Of a stretch of DNA of 64,000 nucleotides, positions 1 through 12,894 are shown piece after piece. The notes below the pieces were generated by a model, which was not told where the DNA came from, searched no databases, and was given only the letters and a program-made list of their open reading frames with translations. The stretch is from Rusavskia elegans (Eukaryota; Ascomycota; Lecanoromycetes; Teloschistales; Teloschistaceae), in assembly GCA_011316305.1 (NCBI GenBank), contig SAUG01000024.1:62001-126000 (forward strand), written 5' to 3'. A program made the translations under genes and the position numbers. The first letter of the stretch is position 1; each line of letters opens with the position of its first letter.

Positions 1-2952
1 GATAGAAGAAGCTTTAAATAGAAATAGAACCTATCTATTTTAATATAGAAATGAATTATCTATAAAATATAGCTAAATTCCTATATTATTTAAACAGTCT
101 ATAAATAGCGGCTATAATAAATTTCGGACGAACGTATTCGAAAGTACTAGTTAAAGTAAAAAAAAAGTAATCTATAGGTACCGATAAAAATAACTAATTC
201 GAATAAATAGGATATTAAATACTAAAAAAAGATAAAAAATAATAGAAAAATACGATTATAAAAGACTGTTATTACTGATAATATAACTAATATTATATTA
301 AAAAGGCTTTTATAAAAAAAGTAAATATTCTAAATCTTTATATAGTTAACTAGATAGCTTTTTAAATAAATTTTTAGATATAGAAAAAAGTGACTTAGAT
401 ATTTGTTTCTTATTATAAAGATTTCTAGATAGAAAAAAACTATCGAACCTAATATATTTAACTTTAACTATATAAATCAAATATTGTAATTATAATAAAG
501 AAATAAATTTCTTTTAATATTAAAAGAAAGAATAGTATTATTCGCTTTAGTTTTTTCCTACATTCTAATTATATAATTCTTTCGAGCTCCGATATTTTGA
601 TACTATATAACTGTTATAATAATTATTAATTACTATTTATATATAATCTAGTAATACTATTTTCGTGAAATATATCTTTTTAATTATAGTAAATTTATAT
701 AAGAAATTTCTTTTAGTATATATTGATCTATTATTTTTTAAAAAAATAAAATCTCTATTTTTAAAGGTTATATAGTATCCGGAAGTTCTAATATAATTTA
801 TTAATCTAAATATTATCTTTATCGATTTTAATATAAGGAAAGAAAAAAAAATAAAAAAATAAAAAAATAGATATTTATATCTACCGATATAAAAAAAATA
901 GAAAATAGATAATATTTACGGATCAGTTAAAATATAATGAAATTTTTTCATTATCTATAAAAAAAGTAGATTATATTAACTATCTATAATATTACTTTAT
1001 ATAGTTTAGCAGTATATATCTAATAATTTTAAATATTATAAATTTAGCTTCGTCGAAATATAATATAATCGAATTATTTAATAAAATTTCCGATTATTCC
1101 GATTATAATAGTAGAATATTTAGTAGCGATAGATATTATTGATAATTCAGCTTTATATAATACGATATTATAAACTCTATTTTAAAATATAAACTAGCGA
1201 AAAAAAATCGAAAATATTATTAAAGATTTTCTTTAACTAATAGAATTATAACGATATTATATTTATTCGTTTTAAAGTCGATAAACTTTTATTTTCTTTT
1301 CTAATTAACTATTAAAAAAAAGGGAGAAAATATAGATATAGATTTATATCTAACTTTATCGGTAAAGATAATATAATTATTGAAAATAATATACTTTTTA
1401 ATAATATTTCTTTAGTAAAATACGATATAGATATTAGATTACGCTATTTTAATACAATATATATAGATTTTTTTACTGCTATTAGTTTCAATTATAAAGG
1501 TTTTAGAAAGTTAATTAAAATAAATAAAGTTTTATAAAAGGCGATTACCTCCATCGCTACCGATTTTATCGGCGTAAAAAAGCTTATTTTTAAAATTATA
1601 GGAATATCAATAAAATAATATAGTTAAGATATTAGACTATTAGTATTTAGATTTTTAATCGCTATAATAAAAAACTAAAACTGCTATAGAAGACGTATAT
1701 TTATAAAACTTCTAAAAAACTTTTCGGTTTTATTTTAAAAATTAATCTATTTAAATACGAACTTCGAATAATAAAATAAATAAGAAAATAATAGTATTAT
1801 TATTAGCGATATCGACGTAGTATTAAATTATATATTTAATTGAATTGAAATCGAGTCGGCGTGTAATTATTATATAAATAGCGTTATAATATACTAATTA
1901 GATATATTCGGATTTTAACTAATTTTTTAGAAATATTAGAAAAATAATTGGAAATATAGTATATTTTATATATAAAAACTTTATAGATGTAATATTAGAT
2001 TCTATAGTTTAATCTAACTAGATAGTAATAGAAAAACCAATATTAAATTCGTAAATCGACTATAGAATAAAAAGAAAAAATATTATCTCGGAATTCTATA
2101 TAAAAGATAATTTAAATTCTACAAATTAAAATTGTATTAAATCGAATATTTTAAAATGGTTTAGTAATATCTATATATTCCGAATGGACAATATCTATCG
2201 ATTTAGAACGGAATAGATCGAATAATAGTACGATAATATTTAATAGTATTAACTTAGATTATATATCTATAGAAATCACGGAACGATATTAGTAATATAT
2301 ATCTACTAAAAATTACTACTATATCTATTAAAATAGATATTCGCTTTAGTTTAACTAGTTCTCGTAATTTTATTATCTTTTTTTTATTTAATTTATAATC
2401 GATAATAGAATTTTATATTAATTCGAACATTAAAAAGAGAATTAGTTTATTAATTTCTTATTACTATATATCTACCGTATCTATAAATAGCTTCAAGGCC
2501 TTATAAAAATTCGTTAATAGTTTATTAAAATATATCTACTATAAACGCTATAATATAGACGTAGACTATAGTTTTTTATCTATTAATAGATATCGAATAT
2601 CTTTAATCTAATATTAAAAAACCTTAATAATAACTTCTAATAATGTTATTAAAACTCGCGATATATAAACCGAACGTAGAAGTAAAACTATTAGTTATAA
2701 AATATAATTTAGTATACTATAAATAATGTAAATTTGATATAACGTATTTTGTTTTTTTTTTAATAATTTAAAATAGTAATAGTTATTTCAATTTCTATTA
2801 TTAGTTGATATATATTATAGTATAGTCTAAAAATATCAATAAAAACTATTAGATAAACAGATAGAATCTATTATTTTATTTATATTAGAAAGTATTCTCT
2901 ATTATAATATACTAGTTCGAAATCTCTATAAAGCGGCGACAAAAGCTATAAA
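1..2952 (+). repeat. R1 repeat copy A, left part (unidentified family)
   Basis: AT-rich degenerate DNA that recurs in the same orientation at about 30.1-32.34 kb (copy C) and 49.2-54.5 kb (copy B). Clear anchors are 1-180 against 30.25-30.42 kb, 1,321-1,537 against 32,101-32,320, 1,660-2,330 against 49.98-50.59 kb, and 2,420-2,944 against 51.12-51.62 kb. It runs off the left edge of the window and is interrupted at 2,953 by a hAT element. I do not recognise the proteins it once encoded. A SINE present in copy B (50,609-51,035) is absent here, so this copy is the empty site for it. Large size and several copies suggest a transposable element, but I found no diagnostic domain. Confidence 0.7.
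1323..1537 (+). pseudogene. R1 conserved coding remnant, C-terminal part
   Basis: An almost stop-free + frame ends in TAA at 1,535-1,537. The homologous stretch in copy C (about 32,113-32,320) is readable in the same frame, with matching residues (a block reading like DVRPRYY, then FFTxxSxDYKxF, then LIKINK) and a stop at the equivalent place. Conservation of the amino-acid frame through RIP damage in two copies argues for a former protein C-terminus. I do not recognise the family, and no start is identifiable because upstream sequence is full of stops. Confidence 0.4.
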
Positions 2953-4288
2953 TAGACTGGCCGGTTCAGGTCGGATTCCCGTCGAACCGTCGGGTATCCG
3001 ACCCGATCTTAGTAATCCGACCCGGGTTCGACCCGTTAAACGGTCGAGTCGGATTATAGATTCTAACCTGATTTTTAAATTAGGTTATAGACTTCAATCC
3101 GAGAATCCGATTTAAAAATCTAATCCGACTCGACTCGTAATTATATTTAATAGTTAAATACGAAAGTAATTATAAATAATATAAAATAGTAATATATTCT
3201 ATTTAATACTATTTTATATAACGATTATATATAAATATTAGCTTATATATCGATACTATAGAAATAGTATTATCTTTAACTAAATGATTTTATAGATATA
3301 TATCTTTTTCTTAGAACTTTTAATCTTTTAGAGTTTATTATTAACTAGCTATCGTTATATCTCCGACTATAATTCTAGATTCTATATTAATTCTTTAATA
3401 AACTAAGCGTCCTTCTACTAAATAGTAATACGTTTAATATAGATTACAGCTAGTTAATAAATTATAAAAAATAAGGATAGTCGGATATATATAGTAATAT
3501 AGTAAAATATTATATTTATTTATTAGGAAAATAATTATATATCTCTCTATTATATTCTATAGAACTACTAACGTTATATTTTATATTCTATTAATCCTCC
3601 TATTTATATTTATAGTAGCGACGTCGGCAACGATTTCGCGATATAGTCTAGTAAAAGAAATTTTAGAAATAAAAGGTTCGAAATCTTTCTAATATTTATA
3701 GATTTTTCGAAAAATAATAGTTCTAGGTTTCTATTTATATTTCTTTTAATAGATTATTAGCTAGACTATTTAGAATATATTATTCTAGAGTATTACCGAT
3801 ACTATAGTATTATAAGATTTTTCTTTACTTTTACTTTTATTTTTCCCGATTCTATTTCCTCGAGTCTTCGCTATACTTCTATAGGACGGAATTAATTTCT
3901 TACCTAGAATAGTTTTAGCGTTATTAAACGATTAATTATATTACTTTAATATATTATCTCTATTTAAATTCGTATATGCTATATATTATACTATAATTAA
4001 CGATAGAAAAAATATAATACGGTATAGTATATAGTATATCAATATTTTATTATAGTAGTTAATTATTAAAAAATAGAAGATTAGAAGTAAAATAAAGTTA
4101 TTTAGATAATTATCGGCTATACTACGGCTAGAAGATTAGAGTTTTAAATAAACCCGTATACTTTTATAAATTTCTAGCGTATAGAGTTTTTAGATAATTC
4201 TATAACTACTAATTATATTACTCTACTATATTATTTAGTATACTTTCTACTATATCTAATATAAAACTACTATCTATAAAACCTAAAT

Positions 4289-5179
4289 TAATCGTAAACC
4301 GTAAATATAGTAAAAAATAGTCCAATACCGAATTTAAATTCTATAAAAAATAGAATACGGACTATATTATAATTAATAAATACTTTAAAAAGTTTAAAGG
4401 AATAGAATTCTAAAAAAGCGTAAATATAGAAACGAGGGCTATATTAGTATAAAATACTAAAAATTAGAAAATAGATTATAAAATCGAGAGAGAAATCTAT
4501 AGTAATATAATTAAATAATATATATTATACTAAATACTGATCTATATATTATATTATATTTTAAAAACGATTTTATTTTAAAACTTTTATAGAAAAGACG
4601 GAAAAGTCGATAACTATTAAATAGATAAAATAGAAATAAAATAAAGTAATATATTAGAATAATATATCGAAGATAAATAAAGCTATCTAATATAGAAATA
4701 TTTATTTCTAATATTTTTTATAGTTTATAATCGTTATTAATAATTCGAATAGTATAATTTTAATAAAGTATATAGCCCTAATCGTTAATTTTATCTAATA
4801 ACGAGTAATCTATTATATCGGCCTCTAAAAGCTTTAGTCCGCTAGAATTCTAGACTTTCTAAAAGAATAGACGATATTTACTAAAGAATTTAGTTATAGC
4901 GGGAATACGATTAATAAATATATTAAGTTTCTCTATAGAAAGAAAGATAAGAATAGCGATAATATTATTAAAGTTAACGAAAAGAATTAGATAGTAGGGA
5001 GGTACTCTTCTATATAGGAAAATATTAAGTTTAGAAATAATAAAAGATTAGCTAGAAGTATTAATCTTAATAGTCAGAATAAAAATATAGAGAAAGAAGC
5101 GAGAGTAGATAACGATAAAAATATAGAAAAGGATAAAGATAAAGATATAAAAGAGAATATTAAACTATCTAACTAGTTA
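4289..5179 (+). pseudogene. Unidentified coding remnant inside the hAT derivative
   Basis: The + strand reads as a RIP-damaged protein. The clearest part is 4,885-5,170: a segment like FxYSGNTxNKYIK, then NSDNIIKVN, then a lysine/aspartate-rich tail (DNDKNIEK, KDKDKDIKEN). The inverted copy in the long hAT element (about 43,060-44,950, minus strand) keeps the same frame and the same acidic/basic tail. Stops are mostly TAG/TAA at positions where TGG or CAA/CAG is expected. I do not recognise the protein; an antisense reading cannot be fully excluded. It sits convergently to the transposase in the long element. Confidence 0.35.
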
Positions 5180-5187
5180 TATAGATC

Positions 5188-5607
5188 TAGACTGGCCGTC
5201 GGGTCGGGTTTCGAACCCGAATTAGCTAACCCGACCCGACCCGAGTCGGATTAGACGAAAATATAACCCGACTCGGCCGGGTTTTAAACCCGGGTTAGCT
5301 AACCCGATCCGACCCGCTAAAATGAAATTTTAGCGCTAAGCCCTAGTATAAAAGTATAGTTCTAGTATAAAAATTATACCGGTTTATTTAAAAAAAACTC
5401 TAATTAATTAACTACGCTAGCTAGAAAGGTCCTAGTTAGATTATTTATATTACCTAATTATATTACCTATTTTATAAATTTAAAAAATTAAAATATATAG
5501 GTTTATTCTATATATAAAAGATTTAGTAGGTATTCGGGTTCGACCCGCCAAAATCGGGTCGGGTTCTCGACGGTTCGATAAGAACCCGACCCGAAGTGGC
5601 CAATCTA
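5188..5607 (+). mobile_element. Small non-autonomous hAT element (nested)
   Basis: 420 bp with termini TAGACTGGCC / GGCCAATCTA and TSD TATAGATC on both sides (5,180-5,187; 5,608-5,615). It lies inside the 2,953-5,764 hAT derivative. The uninterrupted site is seen in the long hAT element near 43,155-43,200. Subterminal regions are packed with CCCGACCCG-type repeats; the core has the shared motif TTAATTAACTACGCTAGCTAG. No coding capacity. Confidence 0.93.
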
Positions 5608-5764
5608 TATAGATCGAAGAGTAATTATACTAGAATTATACTTTTATATACGATTTTAGCGTCTTAGTAGATCGAATCCGGATATTTAATCTCGACCCGA
5701 GTTCGAATCGAGTCGGGTCGGATTAGCTAACCTAGATTCGAAATCCGATCCGACGGCCAGTCTA

Positions 5765-7340
5765 GCTATAAAAGACTAAAAGTTTTTGTTAATAAAATAT
5801 TATAGATCGAATATTTAGATTTATATTTTATTAGCTAGAAGCCAGAATTTTTATATCGATAATCGAAGATAATATCTATAAATTTTTTAATAATATAAAT
5901 TTTAGAAACGATATAAAACTGATTATCGACTAAATAGAATCTTTTTAGAATATTTTAAAAATAGACCGGCTATTTCTTTAATTCTAATTAAAATTGGAAA
6001 TATAGAAATAATTTCTAATTTCTAATTTATAAATTTCTACTAACTATCGATATTAAAGTAATATTTTTTTTAATTATAAATAATTCTATCTATATAGTTT
6101 TAAAAATCGAACAAGATATTATAGTTAGTATTAATATATTTTAGATTCACTAGATCGAATAGAAAAATTAGAAAACTATTAAAATACCGTACGAATAATT
6201 TTAAATATAAAAGAGTAGATATAGATTATATATTCGATTAATAAAATTTCTTCAAATTGTTAAAAAAATAGATTATACTAAAATATATTTAGAATCAAAA
6301 ATAAAAGGAAGAAATAATAATATAAAATAGTTTAATAGAATTAAAAAAGTAGATAGATTTGGTCGGTATTAAAATTCTTTCGACGGCGATTATAGTAGAT
6401 AAATTCTATATCTTTAGATCGATCTTTCGACGTCGTAATAAAATAAAAGAAAACTACTATTTTATATTATTTTTAAATATTATAACTAATTTCGGAAGAT
6501 ACTATAATAGCTTTATATTTTCGTTGAAAAGTCTAAAAATTTCTAATAGACTTTAATATTAATAGTATACAATATCTGTAACTTTATATCATCTTTCAAA
6601 TACTATAATATAAAATAATAATTGCTGTTTTAATTATTTATACTTACTTTATATTATTAGAGTTTTCGGAAATTATAATAGTATTACTATAACGTATTAG
6701 TAGAAATATTTTAGCTTCTAGTCTAATTATAATATCTTTATTTTTATTATCTTTATCGAAAAAATCTATCTATATCGGAAGTTTTTTATTATCGATAAAA
6801 ATAATAATATTTTTTTTATTAATATTAAAAAAAATCCGAAGATTCTATAATAGTATTTTCGCTACTATAGATATATCTAAATACCGGAATAAATAGATTA
6901 TAATCGGAAATATTTTTAATAATATTATAAAAATTATTTAATAGAATGATAGTTATATTCCTTTTACTTTGAATAATATTATTAAAAAGCTATATAGATC
7001 GATAGTCAATAGTTGATTTAAATTCTATATTATACTGCAATTTGTTTTTTATTACTAGTTCGGTAAAAATCTAGCGATATGGTAAAAATATATATTTAAA
7101 GAATAAAAGCTACTAATTATATAATGTTTTTATTTTATTTATAGATTAACTCCGGTTCTGTTATCTTAAAACTAATTCGGTTAACTAGATATATTTCTTT
7201 TCTTTATTACCTTTCGATAATAGGAAAAAAAATACTAGAAAAGATAGAAAAAAAGTATAGAACTTATAAAAAGCCGGAAACTAAAAGGTAAAAGAATCTA
7301 GAAATACTAGAAAATAAAGGAAAAAGATCGTAGAAATATC
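5765..7340 (+). repeat. R1 repeat copy A, right part
   Basis: This continues R1 after the hAT insertion and aligns with 51.62-54.5 kb of copy B once the hAT elements there are removed. In copy A the stretch around 5,840 (CTAGAAGCCAGAATTTTTATA) is the uninterrupted site for the hAT at 51,708. The alignment becomes hard to follow beyond about 7,340, where purine-rich sequence (AAAGATAGAAAAAAAG type) is shared with copy B near 54,440. Confidence 0.6.
6332..6556 (+). pseudogene. R1 conserved C-terminus, unknown protein
   Basis: An open + frame ends at TAA 6,554-6,556. There is one in-frame TAG at 6,350-6,352, probably a former TGG, so the true reading extends upstream to about 6,332. Copy B (about 52,629-52,807) has the same frame, the same block FYIFxxIxxRRNKIK, the same block SLKxSNRL, and the same terminal stop. 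Matching stops in two diverged copies indicate a genuine C-terminus. There is no ATG; TTG at 6,359 only opens the frame and is not a credible start. Family not recognised. Confidence 0.45.
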
Positions 7341-10300
7341 GGAAAGTAAAGAGGAAAGAGATATAAACTATCCGGAAAAAATCTAAAGGCGCTAATACGA
7401 TCGTATATTTCTATATCTTCTATCGATAGATTAACGAAATTCTAAAGCCTAGATCTAAATATATCGAAATATACGACAATGATCGAATTGTATAGTAAAG
7501 AAATAACTCGTATAAAATATATAGATAAGCGCTTTCTTTAAATAGACGAAAACGATTGAATTCTATAGTGAATAGAAAGCTATTTACGTATAGTTTGAAT
7601 ATTTAAATATTTAGATAATTAAATATTTAGATATTTAGATACTTATAGGCTCACTAGCTTTTATTCTATATTTCGTCGAAGTTTATAGATTCGATATTTG
7701 ATTACGACGTTCCTTTAAAAAAACTCTAAACGTTAATAATAAAATACTTTTTATATTAAATACTATAGCGTATTACGATCGAAATCCGAGATAGAATAAT
7801 AGATCCTAGAAAAAATATTAGCGGTCGGTCTAGAAAAAGGTTTTTAGAACTTTACTAATTTTCCTATTAATTACCCGATTTATTCTAATTCGTTTTAAAA
7901 GATTTATATACGTTTTCAATATCTATAGAAATGTATAATATAATACGAATATAATTAAAGAATAGTAGTTATAAATATTCTAAAATATAATATTTAGATT
8001 TCAAATTTAATAGTAATTGAAGATATAATATAAATATATTAATAGTAGAATTAGAATTTAATATAAATAATAATATTTCAAAAAGTTCTACTAGCTATTT
8101 CTTTTTTAAATATATTTTATTACTATCTTTTAATACGTATTTATACCGAGTTAGTTATCGATATTTCTATTCTATTTTTTCTAGATTTTATTTATATATA
8201 ATAGATTTTAGAAAAAAAGTAACTCTAGATCCTCTAAATTTTAGAATTAAAAACCATTTACTAATTCGCTTTCTAGCCGTTTCGATTTATAAAAAGGTAT
8301 TAATTTAACAATAATTATAAATTTTAGATATAGATATTCAATTCTAATATTTAATTTAACGATAATAATATGGAAAAATTATTTAGATAGTTAAAAAAGC
8401 GTAAATCTAATAGCGGTTTTTTTTATAATTACTTTTAAAAATTACTAATATCTACTAGACTAAAATATTTAGAATCGGGAATTTATTTTTAAACTAGATT
8501 TTTTACCGAAAAGATTTTAAATAATAAAGAAAGTAATTCGGATTTTCTATTTTTACTATTAGAAGTTAAATAATAGTTTTATATCGATATTACCCGCCTT
8601 AAAAAAACGACTTTTTAATTTACTTTAAAGGCTAAAATATCTAAAATAAAAGTTCTAGAGCCTACTATAAAATCTAAATTATTAAAGCTAAACGCGAATT
8701 AATAATTTTAAAACGTTAATAGCCGAACTAAAGGTTTTAATAATAGTTTTAGAAATAAGACTATCTTTATTAGTAACACTCGCTATAATATAAATTATTT
8801 AATTCTATCGTTCCCGCTATTATAGCTAATAATTATCTCTTAGAATTAATATCTATCGCCGCAAATAGTAAAACTTTAGATAAAGACGCCGTCTAGTAAA
8901 ATAACTCTTTTTAAATCTAGAATTCCAGTACTAGTAAAGTCGATAATATTTCTTTTTTTAAAACTATATCTATAAAGAAATAAAAATCCCGTTTAATAAA
9001 GAAACCTAAAATACGTATAAAAAAGCTATAAATTAATTATCGAGTTTATTTTTCATTCTATATTTATTTTAATAATATTATAGAATTTATTATAAATATT
9101 TTCAATACTAGCGTCCGGATATAAAACTAGAAATAGATACAATCAGCGCTATAAACTAACTAATATACTTTTAATTAAAAGCGATCGTCTATAATAATTA
9201 ATAAAATATAGAAATATAAATTTCATCAATATAATGATTATTTATCAATATATTAACCTTTTATAGTTTATTGTTAAATAGTATCTCGTTAATAATATCT
9301 AGAATTTTATTAGTGGAATAAACTATAATCGAAATTTAATATCTATATTTACTAATATATATAGTTCTTCGTCTTTCGTTTTTATCTTTTTATTTACTTC
9401 TAAAATCGTCGATATCAAAAAAAACTACGCGATTTTTTAAAAAAATTTCTTTTATATTTTAGAATATATTTTCTATAGATATTTTCTTTTTACTTTTTCG
9501 ATTTCTCTAGTATTTAATTCTATCGGCTAATTATTATATAGATATCTACTTTATATTAGCCGCTTATAGTAAACTAATAATAGATTAATAAATAGAAAAG
9601 ATTAGATTTTAGAATTATAAATATAATCTAGAAAATGTATTAATATAGTTTAATAAATTCGTAATATTTAATAAATTTAAAGTATCGATAAAAGATTTAT
9701 AAAAAATTAATTATAGAAAAATGCCGGAATAAAAAAGTTGAACCGAATAGTCTATTATCTAATATAGATAGAGATTTTATATAGATTAGAAAATAATCGA
9801 AAGATTTTAGATCCGATAATAGAAATAATAGCGAGAGAAATGAAACGAATTAAAATAACGGATTCTATTATATAATCGCTAGCGTCGGTAGATTTTAGAA
9901 TTCGTTAGAAATTCGGATTCGTTTAAAATATAAAATTTAAAATTCGGAATTTAGAATCTACGGTAATATTTCCGGTAGATAGTTTAGATTTATAAAATAA
10001 GTATTTACTACTATTATTTCTATTTGTTTTACTATATTATATTTACAGTTACTTTTATAAAAGTTTTTCTAGAAATCTATATAACGATATATATAATATC
10101 TTTATCTTTTATAATATCTCCAATATATATACATAGTTCTATAAACTAATCTTCGACTAATAATTCGAATATTCAAAACTATATTTAAAAAATTAATAAC
10201 TTGTTCAATTATACTACGATTTTAATATAAAAGGTTCTTTACGAAATTTAGATTTAATTCAAAGTTAATTTAAAATTAACTTGATATATATTTTATTATT

Positions 10301-11275
10301 TGTTTTATTTATACTTTAATCTAGTATAGCGTAATTTTAAAATATATTGTAGAATATAACGATGTCTATATAGTAAAATAAATATAATATTAAATATTAT
10401 ACCACGTATATTAGATATTTAAAAAAAATTAAATATAATAATATATCTGGAAGAAGTTAAAATTTAATAAAAAGTTTAAAATCTATCTATATACTAATAA
10501 CTTTAATAATCTGCTACGTTATATCCACTTTAAATCAAAATGATATTATAAAATCGATGGCGATTTTCAAAGTAATAATATCGACCGAGTTCTCGCTAGT
10601 CCGTCTACTATAACGGACTTTAAATCTCGAAATCCGTTAGTTTTAACTGTAATATTATAGCTTTATATTCTAGTAGATAGTTCTAAAAGCCATAATAATA
10701 GTTTATAATTATACGTATTTCGAAATAATATAAAAAATTTCAGATAGAAAAGAAATAGTAATAAAATAGAAGATATAATAGAATAAAAACGATTAGCTAT
10801 ACAATGAACTTTAGTTAATTATATTTAACTATAGAAAATTTATTTATATAAATAATAACTATTATTATCGTATAAAAACCACGGTATAAAAACGTATATA
10901 TTTAATAATTTAATTATAACCCCGGATAAAAATTCTATAAAAAGATACTATTTTTTATAGATATTATTCTTCTATATTTCTAGAATATCTAATTTTAAAA
11001 ATCAATAGACGTATTAAAACTAGATATATAAAATCTATTGAAATATATATTTTACCAGCGATTTTATTAAAAATAATAAAAAACAGTATTTTTATTTCGA
11101 AAAAACTATAGTATTTTTTTTACCGGATTTTAGTTTCGAAATCTGTTAATTATTATTTATATCTATAATCTCTTTAGTTCGATTTAAAATATTTTAGAAA
11201 ATTTTTCGAGATTTTGTCTATAGTAATTTTATATATTAATTTAGAAAAAAGAATTTAATGAATTTATTAAATATA
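7341..11275. other. Unassigned degenerate AT-rich DNA
   Basis: No open frame of useful length and no motif I can name. An S/K/P-biased stretch on + around 8,600-9,050 could be a decayed gag-like region, but no zinc knuckle is visible. A short direct array of ATATTTAGATA-like units lies at about 7,598-7,653. Slightly GC-richer islands (7,380-7,800; 10,560-10,640) may be less mutated repeat remnants. I see no matching copy elsewhere in the window. Confidence 0.5.
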
Positions 11276-11658
11276 TAGACTGACCGTTTCAAATCGGGTT
11301 TCCGTCGAATCGTCGAGTATCTGATTCGATATTAGTAATCTAACTCGGACCCGACCCGAGTTTTAACGAGTCGAATCCGGATCGGATTATTTAGTAATCC
11401 GATCCGGACCCGACTCGATTAAATTATATATTTATTATATTATTGATTTAATATTTTAATAAAGATAATAGATATAAATAATATATTTCTTCGAATTAGA
11501 ATATCTCTAGCTAGCGTAGTTAATTAATTAAAGTTTTTTTAGTAAATTTATATAAAAGTTATACTAGCTTTATACTTTTATACTAGAGCTTAGCGATTTT
11601 AGTAGATCGGATGGGATTAGCTAATTCGTGTTCGAAACCCGACCCGACGGCCAGTCTA
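11276..11658 (-). mobile_element. Small non-autonomous hAT element
   Basis: 383 bp. The left terminus TAGACTGACC has one RIP-type change from the family consensus; the right terminus is GGCCAGTCTA. Flanking octamers are TAAATATA and AAGATATA (6 of 8 match), so the TSD is decayed. The core carries CTAGCTAGCGTAGTTAATTA, the reverse orientation relative to the long element. Confidence 0.85.
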
Positions 11659-11824
11659 AAGATATAGAATATCCGAAATACGACTATAGTCTATATTAGA
11701 TAATACGGGATATATATTATAAAATTATTATCTACCGAAATATCTATATATCTAGAATTAATAGTAAAGAAAATGGCTAATAATATTTAAATTAGATTTC
11801 GATCCGATCGTATAGATATAGATA

Positions 11825-12620
11825 CTAGAAGAAAATATTAATTTTTTAAATAAAGGTTATTATACGGCTTTTAATTATATTTTTTCGAAAAATATAGATA
11901 GTAGTAGAATTAAAAAGTCACTTTTTTTTCTATATAGTCTAGCCGATACTAGAAAGATATTTCTATATAAATATCGCTACCATTATTTTCGGATTTATAG
12001 AAAAGTTATTATTTATATAACTTTTTCGGATATTATAGTATTTTTTAATTCTAGTAAATAAATATTATATTTTTGAAAAAAGATTCTATTTAATATTTTG
12101 AATAATATAATCTATTCAATTTTAAATAATATAATTTTAATCTAATCAATCCGGAAAGCGATAATAATTATCTAAAATAAAATTTTAATATATTATAAAT
12201 ATTATTTTTTTAGTTATAAATTAAATATTTCGAAATTTTTATAATAGTAACAATTAGTTTTCAAACGGGAAACGAATAATTCTAGGTAGTAATTTTATAT
12301 AGATTTTATCTTTTATATAAAATCGAAAATAGATTGATACTATTAAAGCGAATTTTTAGTAATATTATTTTTAGTCGTATTTTAAAATATTATATTTAAT
12401 TTAGAATATATATCTTTATAGTAGTTATTATAACCAGAAATTTTAAAAATAGTTTAATAGAATATTATATAATCTAGCTATATCTATTAATTTTTAATTC
12501 TCTAAATTTATTTTATAATTTCGAAATAAAAAGATATTTTAGGATAGTATCTACTTTTTCGATATTCTAGCTAGATTTAAATAAAATCTATCGTTTTACT
12601 ATAGATCGTCTATATTAGGT
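11825..12620 (+). pseudogene. PIF1/Helitron-type helicase remnant
   Basis: The + frame reads like the ATP-binding part of a PIF1-like helicase as found in Helitrons. At 11,936-11,959 the residues S-L-A-D-T-R-K-I convert to the Walker A motif G-P-A-G-T-G-K-T using only G-to-A and C-to-T reversals. It is followed by F-L-Y-K, a GKV-like segment, a block matching the usual ASSGIAA region, K-I-P/L-F near 12,075, and I-*-N-K-I-L-I near 12,155 in place of the Walker B I-W-D-E-x-P-M. Upstream, LEENINFLNKG matches the region that precedes Walker A. Downstream similarity fades after about 12,300. I see no Rep domain or Helitron ends; the hAT at 11,276 and degenerate DNA lie upstream. A host PIF1 pseudogene is possible, but the setting favours a transposon. 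Confidence 0.7.
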
Positions 12621-12894
12621 TTTTATAATATAGTTATAGATAAAATTAATTCCGAATTGTTTTAAATAATAAATACCATTTTTAATATATATTATATTAT
12701 TTATATCTTTTAAATAATTATAAAATGATTTAAATACCTCGCTAGTATTATATTTTAAAGCTTTCTATTTTCGCGTTTTAATTTTCGAGTCGGTTATACT
12801 ATTATATTAAGATAAAATATTAATATATAAAAAAATATAGTAACTAGTAACCGATTTATTATTATTTATTTGTTATATCTATAACTATATAAAA

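Larger units (their letters stand above)
2953..5764 (-). mobile_element. hAT deletion derivative, 2.8 kb, lacks transposase
   Basis: The element starts TAGACTGGCC at 2,953 and ends GGCCAGTCTA at 5,764. It is flanked by identical 8-bp TSDs GCTATAAA (2,945-2,952 and 5,765-5,772). Copy B of R1 carries the uninterrupted site near 51,620. The left end matches the reverse complement of the right end of the long hAT element (40,363-46,642), and the right end matches that element's left end, so this copy is in minus orientation. Its interior corresponds only to the right half of the long element; the stretch equivalent to about 40.49-43.13 kb, where the transposase lies, is missing. It is therefore non-autonomous. 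It carries a nested 420-bp hAT at 5,188-5,607. Confidence 0.9.

Noticed and set aside
3810..3900. Continuous coding claim on the minus strand of the 2.8-kb derivative (Glu/Lys/Ser-rich frame)
   Set aside because: A readable frame exists on that strand too, but the aligned copy at about 44,500-44,580 does not help choose the strand and neighbouring frames are full of stops. I kept only the downstream stretch whose frame agrees in both copies.
2953..5764. CRISPR-like array from the GC-rich repeats
   Set aside because: The repeats are short, irregular, occur in both orientations and only at transposon ends, with no constant spacers. The window is also clearly eukaryotic.
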